64,000 nt of DNA from Ascochyta rabiei. Its lineage: Eukaryota; Ascomycota; Dothideomycetes; Pleosporales; Didymellaceae. The stretch lies in assembly GCF_004011695.2 (NCBI RefSeq), contig NC_082414.1:992001-1056000 (forward strand). The letters run 5' to 3'. Both the position numbers and the translations under genes were made by a program. Positions 1-10,378 of this stretch are shown piece by piece (positions within the stretch are counted from its first letter, which is position 1; each line of letters begins with the position of its first letter). A model generated the notes under the pieces. It worked only from the letters and a program-made list of their open reading frames with translations, had not been told where the DNA came from and ran no database searches.

Positions 1-1108
1 GAAGGCATCCGGTGGATTCAGCTTCTTTGGTGGGCGGCAAGACAAGTGTATGATCAGCTTCAAAAGCCTGAGATCAAGATGGGAATCAAAATCTAACGCA
101 CGTGACAGACGAGGCAGCAGCTGAACAGTTTGTCGCCGCAGCAAATGCATTCCGCATGCAAAAGATGGGTAATAGATTCCTGGGATCAATCAAACTGAAG
201 TCGTGGTGTCTGGAAACTAATTACATTCAGGCAAGGAGGCCGGCGAAGCATTCGAGAAGGCAGCCTCAGTCCAGCGCCAACAGCTGAACGAGCCAGACGA
301 CGAAGCCAATTCACTCACAGAAGCCTTCAGTACAGTTGTACTCTCTATGACGATAAAGCCCTTTCTAACACCAGAACAGAGGCCTACCGTAAGGACGACC
401 CGGAGGCCGCAGCAAGGTGTTTAGACAAGGCCATCACACACTACTGCAGCAAAGGCAACTTCCGCCGCGCAGCCACTCACAAACAGAACCTTGCCGAACT
501 CTACGAAGTCGAGCTCGGTGACAATGCCCGTGCAGGCGCAGCCTACGAAGAGGCAGCTGGTTGGTATGAGAGTGTAAGTCCCAAACCTGAATACTCAAAC
601 AACAAAAGCTAACATACAACAGGACAATGCCGAGGTACATCACGCACCCCACTCTTCGTTTTTGGAAGAATCTAACAAACCCCAACAGGCACTTGCAAAC
701 AAACTCTGGCTTAAGACAGCCGATCTCGTTGCGCTGGAAGGCAAAGATTACTACAAAGCCATCTCGCTCTACGAAAAGGTTGCCAAGACCTCCATCCAGA
801 ACAACCTCATGCGCTGGTCTGTCAAGGAGTACCTCCTCAAGGCAGGAATCTGCCAGCTATGCACTGGCGACCAAGTCGGTGTTAATGCCGCGCTCGACAG
901 GTATAGGGAGCTGGATCCGAGTTTCAGCCAGCAGAGGGAGCATCAGTTGCTGTGTGACCTTACAGCGGCGGTTCAGGAGGGCGATCAGGAGATGTTTGCT
1001 GATAAGCTGTTCCAGTACGATCAGATGAGCAAGTTAGACAAGTGGAAGACGACGCTACTGTTGAGGATCAAGGCTACCATTGAGGAGACGGGTGAGGACT
1101 TCTCCTAG
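1..1108 (+). CDS. SEC17: Vesicular-fusion protein Sec17 (alpha-SNAP), 5' partial
   Basis: This is alpha-SNAP, the adaptor that recruits the NSF/Sec18 ATPase to SNARE complexes so they can be disassembled after membrane fusion. Exons read as 1-47 (cut by the window edge), 109-168, 231-329, 380-573, 623-634 and 689-1108, with every junction in phase. They give about 276 residues; yeast Sec17 has 292, so only a short N-terminus is missing. Family features seen are the GGFSFFGG segment near the start, the TPR-like helical repeats (for example GNFRRAATHKQNLAELYEVE), WSVKEYLLKAGICQL, and the C-terminal KLDKWKTTLLLRIK followed by an acidic end. The C-terminal leucines are the part that stimulates Sec18. 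The fifth exon is only 12 nt (Asp-Asn-Ala-Glu) and is needed to keep the family sequence. The gene converges on the DUF726 gene, 195 bp after its stop codon. Confidence 0.93.
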
Positions 1109-1143
1109 ATGTACATTATTGAGAGATTTCTGGGGATCGAGAC

Positions 1144-1170
1144 GTGTGTGTGTGTGTGTGTGTGTGTGTG
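1144..1170. repeat. (GT)n microsatellite
   Basis: About 13 GT dinucleotides lie 35 bp after the SEC17 stop, in the presumed 3' UTR between two convergent genes. Confidence 0.95.
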
Positions 1171-1303
1171 GATCAGAGCCGAGCACACACATTGGACGAT
1201 TTCAGATGTTTATGAGAGAATTTTTGATACATGTTCTTTGTGTAACAGTTACCAATTTCCAGACGTGTATACCACCACAGCTAGGCACATACTGAGACAG
1301 TGC

Positions 1304-3481
1304 CTAGGCCTTCTTGAGCTCTTTTTGCTCACCAGCTGCTGCTGATGTCGGTGGCGGCACCTTCCCTGCGTCCTCCTTCGTTCCGAAGAAGCCTCCAATA
1401 TCGAGACTCTTCGTCTTCTCCTGCATAACCTGCCACATGCTCTGCTCACTCTTCTTCTGCACCTCACCCTCCAATTTCTGCTTCTCCTTCTCGCTGTCCC
1501 TCTCTTCATCCCCTGTCGTCTCGCCCTCGTTCTTCCTCCTTTCAGCCTCTTCCTTCTCTTTCTGCTTGGCCATCTCACGCTCGGCCTTCTCCACTTCCGC
1601 GATATCGACGTCCTCGAAGCCGATCTTGCGCAGGATCGAACCAGTGATGAACCGGTACTGCAAGTGCCCATCCACGAGTTCCGTAACATCGACATTCTGA
1701 ACACCGCGTACTCCCAGAACGGGTTGTAGGCCGGCAATGCCCAGCTGCACACTCGAAGTGCGGTACAGGAACCCCAAGATGTAGTCTTGCGTGCTGAACA
1801 CATTGACTACGCGGCCGCTGACCACAGAGCGCATCTTGCGCCAGTCCGCGGTATCGGACGGGCATGGTGCACCTAGCAGCACAACATTCTCAATGAGTCC
1901 GAATGCTTTTCGCTCCGCGAGACGCTGCAGACACGAGTATATGAGTCGTGCACCAAGCGAGTAACCGACAAGTGTCACCGGACGCTCGCCCTGAACCTTG
2001 TTGATTAGAGCGTCGGCGAGCACCTCACCCGCTTTGTCAGCGCGATACTTTGCCACACTAAACGGGTTGTCAAGTACACTTGCGATCTTAAGCAGACCAA
2101 GGGGCCACATAGCGGCCGAAACGGCGGCGAAGACGGTTTGCTCAATGATCTTCTTCTTCGCGTAGCCCCACGCCGCACTCGTGATGAAAGTCTCGAGACT
2201 ATGTCCGAGCTTGAGCAGAGCCTCAAGCTCCCAGCGCAACGCGAAACCTTCAGTCCCTTTGCCGATGTAGCGCCAAGGCGCAACGACTTCCTCAGGTTCA
2301 CGCAGCCAGCCGCTGATGGCAATAGCAACACGTAAGCGGCGCGTCTCGTTGTCCTGTTTCGAAGGGTCTTGCGAGCGGTGGATGTTCAAGAATGCAAAAT
2401 CCTCGACTTGTCGTGCGTAGGCATCCATTGCGTCGCCGGTCATGCGTGCGCCGTACGCGCCGAACAGACCGCCGACAAGGACTGAAGAGCCCGCCAGCGT
2501 GCCTAGATACCCTGCAGCAGCTGTGGCACCAAGACCTAGACCACCCATGACGGAGCCTACACCTGCTGCGATGAGAGGGGCAGCGAGACCACCAGTCACA
2601 CCGATGAGGGCTGCACCCGCAACGCTGGCGAGGCCGACCTTCCATTTCCGTGCGGTTTGAGAAGCTTCTGCTGCTTTCTTTGTTTCGGCATCTGCGTTGA
2701 GCTGTTGGGAAGCAGCTTCGAGGAGGCCCTGAGCGACTGTTTCTTCGTCTTTCTTCAGGATGAAAAGACGGAGGTGGAGAGAACTGGTGAGGTAAAGTAG
2801 GAGGATTCGCGAATGCGCCGAGTAGTGCTCCAGACTAAGAAGTATAAGCACTAAGGAGTGCAGGATCAGGGCACGCTTGGGCTCGTCCAGACGTGCGAGT
2901 ATCGAGTCCACGGCTGGATAGCGCTCTTTGAAAGCTGTGTCTTCGTCTTCGTCCTCTTGTGAGAGGCTGCTGAGGCTCGTTGTCTCCGTGCCAGACATCT
3001 CGGCGAGCCCCTGAACCTTTTCAGTTTCGACGTGTTTGGTCTGTTCTTTCGCCTCTTCTCTCGAGTTCACCAATTCGCCAATACGACTAATGACTTTACC
3101 TCTCCATTCGTCGAAGTAGCTCAACATTTCTTGCTTCAATTCCTGTACCTCTGGCTTTGCAAGTTCTTCTTTTGCGTTCTGTTCCCGCTTCTCTCGCTCT
3201 TGCTTCAATCTGTCTTCTTTGGCCACGTCGACATTGCCAAGATCAGACGGTGCATCTATCAAGGTCTGTTCTTCTGATTTTGCAGCTTTGGGATCCGGTC
3301 GTACTTCCTCAGCAATGAAGGTGTCCAGCAGGGATTGCCGCATGGTAGCTGTAATAGTCGCAATCAAGAACGTAAGATCTGCGCACTGCTCTGCACTCAG
3401 CAGAGTGGTGAGCGACTGCTCATCCTTGTGTGGCTCTGCATGTTTCGATTGCCCAAAGGGCAGTTTCGATGCCCAGTCCAT
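1304..3481 (-). CDS. DUF726/TMCO4-type alpha/beta-hydrolase membrane protein
   Basis: A single-exon gene of 725 residues of the DUF726 family (human TMCO4, yeast Mil1/YFL034W), putative membrane-associated lipases of the alpha/beta-hydrolase fold. What is seen: an N-terminal soluble part rich in charged residues; a long Gly/Ala-rich hydrophobic stretch at about residues 278-350 that could form two or more membrane helices; then the hydrolase core with the nucleophile-elbow motif GYSLG at residues 506-510 (Ser508 the likely nucleophile) and a conserved segment ending around LVDGHLQYRF. The last 100 residues are a Lys/Glu-rich coiled coil. The start ATG opens directly on MDWASKLPFG with no closer alternative. 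Substrate is not known. It is convergent with SEC17 and in tandem with PEX14 upstream. Confidence 0.85.
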   Translation of the reverse strand: MDWASKLPFGQSKHAEPHKDEQSLTTLLSAEQCADLTFLIATITATMRQSLLDTFIAEEVRPDPKAAKSEEQTLIDAPSDLGNVDVAKEDRLKQEREKREQNAKEELAKPEVQELKQEMLSYFDEWRGKVISRIGELVNSREEAKEQTKHVETEKVQGLAEMSGTETTSLSSLSQEDEDEDTAFKERYPAVDSILARLDEPKRALILHSLVLILLSLEHYSAHSRILLLYLTSSLHLRLFILKKDEETVAQGLLEAASQQLNADAETKKAAEASQTARKWKVGLASVAGAALIGVTGGLAAPLIAAGVGSVMGGLGLGATAAAGYLGTLAGSSVLVGGLFGAYGARMTGDAMDAYARQVEDFAFLNIHRSQDPSKQDNETRRLRVAIAISGWLREPEEVVAPWRYIGKGTEGFALRWELEALLKLGHSLETFITSAAWGYAKKKIIEQTVFAAVSAAMWPLGLLKIASVLDNPFSVAKYRADKAGEVLADALINKVQGERPVTLVGYSLGARLIYSCLQRLAERKAFGLIENVVLLGAPCPSDTADWRKMRSVVSGRVVNVFSTQDYILGFLYRTSSVQLGIAGLQPVLGVRGVQNVDVTELVDGHLQYRFITGSILRKIGFEDVDIAEVEKAEREMAKQKEKEEAERRKNEGETTGDEERDSEKEKQKLEGEVQKKSEQSMWQVMQEKTKSLDIGGFFGTKEDAGKVPPPTSAAAGEQKELKKA

Positions 3482-3733
3482 GGTCGATAGGATTTACTGG
3501 TGGAGATGTGTGAATCAGGGCAGTTGTAGAAGTGCTTTGTTGGCGATGTGTAGATCCCCCGTTTACGTGACGTCAGTGGGGGAGTACGACAGGGATGGAT
3601 GGCTAGACCGCGCAACATTCCACTACGATCGAAGACACTGTGCTGTCTTGTTGCAAGCATGTTACATGGTGATGGTCGTCTGGACTTGTTTCTGTCTGGA
3701 CGCCTCTAAGTTTCATTATGTTCTCTGCGCAGT

Positions 3734-5066
3734 CTATGTCCCAGCACGACCTGTTGGCATTGGCGGTGTTCGCCTTCCTGTAGGCATAGCCGTTGGAGGT
3801 GTGCGTGAGCCAGGAATGCGTGGCCCTCCTGTAGGAAAGTTCCTAGCGCTGAGGAAGACACCCTTGACCGCTCTGATGTCTTGCTTCAATATCTCCATCT
3901 GGTCCTTCTTCCCGTCCTTGCCCGAAGGCAGACCGTAGCTACCCCCATAGAGTCCGTTCATGCTGGAGTAGTATTGGCTCTGGTAGCTCATGTCATTGAG
4001 GTAGCTTGTCAAGTCCGACACCTTTGTCTGCAACGAATCATGGGCGACATGGCTGTTCGTTCGGTTGGCGGCGATCTCATTAAGATGCGATGAAATCATC
4101 TTTAGCCGTTTCTCGTGTGCTGTCACTGTAGGATGCGCATCGGTATCGGCCACTGAGGGGCGTCGCGAAAGGTTCGGGGTGGTTTGTGTCCCGTAGTCAC
4201 GGTGGTAGAGCTCGGTGGGGTCTGAGTCGGCCTCTGATACATCGTCGCCCATTTCCGATACGCTCTTCTTCACTTTGGTGGCTGGGTCCACCGAGACAGA
4301 CCCCCCAAGCTTCTTGTTCAGCTCCTGCAGCTGCTCCTTTGTATGCGTCGCGAAGTCGTGCCGTGCTTCTGCAAGGTCCTGTGCCATCGGTGCAACAATG
4401 TACCTGGATAGGCCGTATATGGTTGCCATGAGCCCTCCTGCTACGTACGCAGTATTTACTAAACGCTTGGTCGTTATTAAGGGTGGTGCTTTCTCGGTCT
4501 GCGCAAGAAACTCTGGGTACGTGACAATGGGTGGTATCTCGCGAGTTCGGGGCGGTGTTGTAGGCGCTGCTTCGACGGGTTTGGGTGGCGTCTGTGCACG
4601 TCAGTCATATCGTCATATGCGGTGGGAAGCAACAGCGGCTGCTACTTACTGTAGACCAGGCTCGCGCGCCAGCTGCCTCCAGATCTGGAGAGGCATCCTC
4701 TGGAATCGCCTTCCCCAGCAATGTCTCAATGTCCTCGGCAGATACACCCTTGGCCTGCAGAAAGACGACCTTCTTTTCCCGTGGCGCATTGCGGATGTTT
4801 GCGTCTTCCAGGAAGCGTGATGCTTGGTCCAATAGTCCTGAGCTCTTCACATCTGCCTCTACGGTTTCTGCACTCGCACTCGCACTCTCACTCGCACTCG
4901 CACGCTCACTCGCATCCGCACTCTCTTCTGACATCGCGACCTCTTCTGTCATCGCACTCTCTTCCGCTACAGGCACTGTGCTATCCTCTGCTGCATTCTC
5001 CGGTTTCGGCTCCTCTGCTTCTCTGGGTGCTGTTCGTTGCCAGGCGGGTATTGACGGTTTGGACAT
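3734..5066 (-). CDS. PEX14: Peroxisomal docking protein Pex14
   Basis: Pex14 is the peroxisomal membrane peroxin that docks the cargo receptors Pex5/Pex7 during matrix-protein import. Exon 1 is 5066-4650 and exon 2 is 4591-3734, separated by a 58-nt intron with a GTAAGT donor; the product has 424 residues. Seen in order: a Ser/Ala/Glu-rich N-terminal spacer (about residues 40-75), the Pex14 N-terminal helical domain at about 77-120 (RNAPREKKVVFLQAKGVS, EDIETLLG), a Pro-rich linker with ITYPEF-like IVTYPEFL, a hydrophobic segment at about 184-206 fitting the membrane anchor, then a coiled region and a Pro/Gly/Arg-rich tail. Filamentous fungi also have a related Pex33 (Pex14/17); the complete N-terminal domain favours Pex14, but Pex33 is not excluded. 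The start is the ATG opening MSKPSIPAWQ; an upstream in-frame ATG would add an unlike 36-residue extension. Confidence 0.85.
4866..4925. repeat. Imperfect hexanucleotide repeat in PEX14
   Basis: Repeats of roughly CACTCG/CACTCT (plus strand) encode alternating Ala-Ser-Glu residues in the Pex14 N-terminal spacer. Length variation here would leave the frame intact. Confidence 0.75.
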
Positions 5067-5538
5067 GGTTGCGCGCTCGTTTGTATGACTGGTGAGTACG
5101 CTGAAAAGGACGTGGCGATGGGACGGAAAGCGTATTGCTGTGCTGCTGAACGCGTGTGAACGCTCGGGAACCATGGCTGGACCGAGGCAAGAGCTCCCCT
5201 TTGGCGCCTTGCCTCTGTTGGACTAGCTTGGCTCGGGCTCGCTGCCGTTTGTCACGTAGAGGCGCAACACCACCTTTGGAAACGATTTCGGACACGTGCC
5301 TGTGCGGATGCATGAACAAAATCTATTGGATGAGCGTGGTTCGATAGCCGCTCTGTGATGTGCCGTTTGGTCTTGGATCCTCATCTGTACCGCCCCAGTC
5401 CTTCGCACAAAAATTGCGCCCGAGTCCTTCGCTCATAAGTTGCACTCAAGAGATAGTCTCTCCAGCTCGTCATGCATTATCGTCCAAAAATGTAGAAGCT
5501 GGTCACAGCACCATCTCATGGCTCCATGTGCCTTAGTC
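5067..5538. other. Intergenic, PEX14 promoter side
   Basis: Upstream region of PEX14 and downstream region of the DUF3455 gene. No further gene or RNA is recognisable. Confidence 0.6.
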
Positions 5539-6141
5539 TCAAGCATACATCCAGTATTGCGCCTCGTACTGCACCGTCACTACCTCCCCTTCCGCCCTCC
5601 CTTCACAGCTCGTTGGCGCGAGCCCACCAACAGTCTTCAGTCTGTAGATGTACTTGACCTGACTCGTAGAGTCCGAGGCTTGCGCTTGTAGCCTGAGCCA
5701 CTTGATATCAGCGCCTGGGTTGGGTGCAGCAACCTCCTCGACCTTCTTTGTCTTGGTGTTTCCTAGGCCTGCAATAGCGAAGTCGGGAGTGGTCAGATCG
5801 GCAAAGAAGTGGTTTCCAATGGTGGCTGCTTGGACCACGCTGTTCTGGGCTTCACTTGGGTTGGCGACCTCGCAGGAGGCATTGAACAGCTCGGCTACGG
5901 CGCCGATGGCTGAAGGTACGGAAGTCGCTGTCGCACATGTGTAATTTTGCGTGCCTTGTCCACGGGCAATCAAGACAAGGTGCAAGTCCGCAGAAGGTGG
6001 TGTGAGAGTGTTGGCAGGCTGAGAGATGTTGCTGAGGTCGCATGTTGTAGTGACATTTGCCGTGCTGTTTTGACGAATGCAGAAAGGTGCTGCGAAAGCA
6101 AGCGGCAGTGCACACACAGCGATGATGCTTGAGGAGAGCAT
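5539..6141 (-). CDS. Secreted DUF3455-family protein
   Basis: A single-exon gene for 200 residues. The start chosen (MLSSSIIAVCALPLAFAA) gives a clean signal peptide with cleavage near residue 18; an upstream in-frame ATG adds 23 residues that would spoil it. The mature part has the features of the fungal DUF3455 family of small extracellular proteins: an N-terminal Cys pair, PPSADLHLVLIARGQGTQNY, the central HFFADLTTPDF and the C-terminal WLRLQAQ, YIYRL and GGLAPTSCEG motifs. Several N-x-S/T sites are present. Some members are annotated malate-dehydrogenase-like, but no enzyme activity is established. It stands alone between two intergenic stretches. Confidence 0.85.
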   Translation of the reverse strand: MLSSSIIAVCALPLAFAAPFCIRQNSTANVTTTCDLSNISQPANTLTPPSADLHLVLIARGQGTQNYTCATATSVPSAIGAVAELFNASCEVANPSEAQNSVVQAATIGNHFFADLTTPDFAIAGLGNTKTKKVEEVAAPNPGADIKWLRLQAQASDSTSQVKYIYRLKTVGGLAPTSCEGRAEGEVVTVQYEAQYWMYA

Positions 6142-7556
6142 TTTTCTGTAGATTGATAATGGGTAATGAAGGGAGAAAAGGGAAGAGTCAATTGTACACA
6201 ACAAATGCAAACGGAGCTACCAGCGCCCAGAGAAAGAAACTATGATAAAGGAGATGGCTGTGACTTTACGCGCGCGCTGGCTGGTTTGATGCAACTTCGC
6301 GGGTCAATATATAGGTCGCCACTGTGTTACCACGGATCCGGTGGCACAGCTCACGGCCCAGCAGCCACCCTGGCAATGCTGAAGGATTGAATTCAAGACG
6401 ATATACAAAACCCTCCTGCATGTTGGTTGTGTTTCGTTGCGATCGATATGACTTGGCTCAGGGTTCTTCAACAATACAATGGCAGCTCCCTTGCTGAACG
6501 CGGTTGCGTAGTTTCAAGTATACAAGTTGGTGTTGAGTTCTTGCTGAAATGTTCCCACCTACTGGACGTGAGACGAACTGGCAGCTGTCGACAGGGTGTG
6601 CTTGGGCACTTGCTTCCCACAGTCTGTGATCAAAGGCAACCGAGCCGAAACATCGCATCTAGGCACCTTGCGACTATTCGACAGCAACCGGCGCAGCGTC
6701 CACTTTGGCTCAGTAAGTGTTGGAGATGCTGCATGTGTCTAGAGATTGGAGAGTTGCGAGGATCGGTGCCGTAAGAAAGCCTTCATGCTGCATCTGAAGG
6801 CTATTGTGACGCGGAAAGGATCTTCGCAGTTTACCAGGATGCGCTAGAGAAAAGTTGAGTGAAACAGTACCTGCAGATTATCGAAACGCGGGGCCTTCAG
6901 GCTCGGAAGGATGGCTTGGAAACACGAGACTCGAGTCTCGAGCATACTAGTTTGTCCGATCCAGCCGAAAATGCGCATTTGCCCTTCTCCCTTTCGGGCG
7001 CTCTTCAGTCGAGGTCTCGAACTCGCTCGCACGCTCGGCGTACAACAGATTCCGCTCTTCGTCCGTAGATAACCCCCCGTCTTCATCGCTGCGATGAACG
7101 AATAACTCTCAATTAGGCCCGGTTTGGAGTCAACGAACGACACTAACGAAACTAGCCCGCATCCTCTGCATCTCCAGACTTTTCTAGCCGATTTCCGCAG
7201 TACAAGGACATCGGTTGCCGATCGGGGTCTCTGGGGTAATGAGAGATTTTTGAAGGTGCACGAAATGACGTTTGGCTGACTTTGAGAGGCATGGAAGTAG
7301 GCGAGTCTGCCTCGGATGACGGTTGTTAGCCAATGTAGGGACGACAAAGAATGCGCTCATGCAGCACTCGGGGCCTTGCACCTTCCGATGGGCAGAAGGG
7401 TGACGTCGAGGTTTGGTTGGCAATGGCAAGAACGCGGATCCGACTGGTGCAGATCCGTATCCGTAAAGCCTACGCAATGCGCCACGACTAAGGCTTTTGG
7501 TGATCTGGTATTATCGATGCATTCCCAGCCCTTCGACATGTGCACACATTACCACT
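6142..7556. other. Intergenic
   Basis: 1.4 kb between the divergent DUF3455 and ankyrin genes. Short open frames occur on both strands but none has homology, splice structure or codon pattern I would support. Confidence 0.5.
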
Positions 7557-9196
7557 ATGGCTCAAGCAGAGAGAAGAGTCGGCCTGAGAGAACTCATCCG
7601 AGCTGCAGGCATCATCTCGTCCACTACTCGACAGCCATGCTTATCCACACCCTCCCAACCCAATAGCCTCACAAGCGAAGAGCACCGCATGCAAGCCCGA
7701 GACATCCTGATCAAACAGCGGCAGAAGAAACCAGAAAACAAAAATGCTGTATTGAAGCGCATCTTCAAAAGCCCTCAAGAGAAGGAAAAGGCACTAGATA
7801 CAGCGCAATGGGAGTTCTCCCATGATGAGCTGGACCAAGCTCTGTCTGCGGTCATCCGCAATCCTGATCCAAACCCTGGCCTCGTGTCAGCACTTCTGGA
7901 AATGGGGGCAGGAGTTAACTTCGTTGATGCTTCTGGCAAGAGAAGAACCAAGAGCAACACATCCAACCCCACTCCTCGCCGTCGAAGCACAGTGTTGCAG
8001 CAAGCTGTGACTTTTCGTAAGCCCGAATCCGTCAAGCTACTCGCCTATTCTGGCGCCGACCAGACCACCCTGGATGAGGGACTGAAGGCTGCCCTTTTTG
8101 CAAATGATCAAGCATGTATCGAGGAGCTGTTGCGCCACGGAGCGGATCTCAACAGGTTTCCCAATGCACTTGGGAATGCCGTACTGTCAAACGACCAGAA
8201 CCTCGTTCGATTACTGCTCAGAGCGCCCAAAGCATTGCGCTCTGAGATTATATCCTCCTGCCTTTCTGCTGCTGTGCGTCAAAATTCCGAACCTGTTGCA
8301 TCGCTACTCATCGCTCATGGCGCCGATCCCAACTTCGATTCGGCCGGTGCCCTCAACATGGCTATTGGGAAGGAAGATTGGAAGATGACTCTCACGTTGG
8401 TCGCCGGACCAATCCCTCTCACATCGCAGAACCTGCAAAGACTGCTTGATACTGTAATGCGGCTGCGAACATGTGCAGCTACATTACAGTTTTTACAGTT
8501 ATTGTTCTGCTGCGGCTTGCCCCCAACCAGCATTGGTCTGCCTGATCTTCTGATCTGTCGCGTGCGCAAGAACGACACTCCGGGGTCTAAGATGATGATC
8601 AACCACGGAGTCCCTACTACCACGAACGATGCCGAGTGCCTAAGACTTGCCATAGGAAATCAAAATTGGGTTCTAGTCGACGCCATAATGAATACACCAA
8701 TCGAAGCATCGCATGCAGCAGCAGCGCTTCCTCTAGTGTTTGATTCACAGGGCCAAAGGCACCCAAGAACCCTCGCGTTGTTGGACACACTACTGCCATA
8801 CAGGACTGAGGATACATCGACACTTCAGACTTTGCGAATCGCGATCGAAGGCGGACCAGAAAATCTTGACATCGTGGAGAGACTGCTTGCAGCCAATTCC
8901 AAGTTGCTTGGACCAGCATTCCAGTACACAATAGCTCTCCAAGATGAGTCCAAGAAAGCACCGCTCACGGAAGCACTGCTGAAGCTGGGTATTCCTCAAG
9001 AGGCTCTCGACAAGGCATTGAGGACGGAGACGCAATACACAACAGCAAACGCAAACAAAGATCTCAGCACAGCCACAGTGCTCATGAGTCAGGGAGCTTG
9101 TGTGAGCGGCTTTGCCCTGTGATGTGTTGTCACATCTGGGCATCAATCGCTAACAAAACTCGTTCGCAGTGGGAAACACCAACCTTCTCGATCTGA
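7557..9196 (+). CDS. Ankyrin-repeat protein, apparently 3'-truncated
   Basis: The open frame from MAQAERRVGL carries degenerate ankyrin repeats, for example LLEMGAGVNFVDASG, VKLLAYSGADQTTLDEG, CIEELLRHGADLNRFPNA and VASLLIAHGADPNFDSAG, after a basic N-terminal part. Such proteins in Dothideomycetes are usually far longer. Without splicing the frame stops at 9122 (521 residues). A textbook intron (9102-9169: GTGAGC donor, CGCTAAC branch site, CAG acceptor) would join to a second exon that stops after eight codons at 9196, giving 523 residues. Further ankyrin-like codons follow in another frame (9171-9290), so the original gene seems to have lost its 3' part by frameshift. Function unknown; ankyrin repeats normally bind proteins. 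It could still be expressed as the short form. Confidence 0.65.
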
Positions 9197-9290
9197 GACT
9201 GCAGAGACCCCTCGAACCCTGTACGTGGAGATTCTCCTCATCTCGTTACTGCAGCACAAGGCAAATGTCAACTGTGTGGACGATATTCGC
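9171..9290 (+). pseudogene. Out-of-frame ankyrin-repeat remnant
   Basis: In the frame starting at 9171 the sequence reads ETAETPRTLYVEILL then SLLQHKANVNC, a typical ankyrin helix pair ending in the A-x-V-N turn. It is one base out of phase with the spliced upstream ankyrin exon, and the similarity fades after about 9290. Confidence 0.5.
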
Positions 9291-10378
9291 TATTTTTTCA
9301 GCGCGATAAAGCGCGGATTGTTTCTCAAAAACAAATCGCTTCATCGACTTATTTTCAGTCTTGTGCTATTAGCGTTACTCGACCCAAAAGCCCCATGTCA
9401 ATTAATGATCAATTCAATCAAGTTACATTGAAGCTTGGATGCACATCTGATGGATTGGACCAGGTGGCTTCTGGAAACCTCACGATTTCAGTACTCGTAG
9501 TGGCATGCAAAGCTACACTTGAAGTGCAGCCTTACTCAGCCGTCACCGCAAGCGGACCTCAAGATGCCAGCCTGCGCGAACTCCCGGCTTCCGGTGCCGC
9601 CGTCCTACGTCCCTCGCGCACATTCGGATATAACGCTTAGTTTTGTTGCCGTGCGAAAAGGCCGAGGCCGCGGCCGCGTCATATGACGAGGCTGAGCGAT
9701 TTACATGGAACCAGTCCGCGTTGTTCCAGTACTTTGGCTTCGGCTATATAAACGGTGCGGACACGGACGCAAGACGCATCGAAGAGTGAGAGCAGTCTAG
9801 GTGGATTAATACGGTGCTTACGGATTGAGGCTCCATCTATCTTGGTTAGCTCGTTTACAGCCTTTTTTTTTGGACTTGTAATCGCGCCTCTGGGGTGCAG
9901 CTGGAAGAGTAGGGCGGGAAGGTGAACATGGCAATGATGCATGAGGTGAGGACGTAAGACAGAAATAACTAATAGAGAATGCAGGGAGGTTATGGAAAAG
10001 AGTGTTTTGATGGAAGAGAGAAATGGAGGGAATCATGTGACAGGAAAGGGGGTCACAAGCCTGTAGAGTGCATGGGAAAGCCGGAGAGGCTGACAATCGA
10101 AATTCCAGTCTGATAGGGGACGATGGGTTAGCACAGTCGATCTCACGCTTTTTCAGTGATGCAAAATATGTAAGAGACAGGACATCTTGAGCTACACTAG
10201 TGGATACGATATGAGCAGGAACAAACGTCTTTTCGTCCCTGTTTGACCGCTTTGACACATCAGGAGTACGATTGCTCAATCCATGAACGCAGAAAAAGAA
10301 GCAGCGATCTGCAGATACCATGTATTCAGCAATCCTCCGGTTTTTGCTCCGTAAATGCTCCCAGTAGGAAAGGCACAG
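9291..10378. other. Intergenic
   Basis: About 1.1 kb following the broken ankyrin gene and the 3' end of the RRM-MLLE gene. Nothing coding is supported; a TATATAA-like box at about 9744 is not followed by a gene. Confidence 0.5.

Noticed and set aside
9818..10321. 167-codon frame, minus strand
   Set aside because: Composition rich in Ser/Cys/Phe/Pro with no domain; typical of pyrimidine-rich noncoding DNA.
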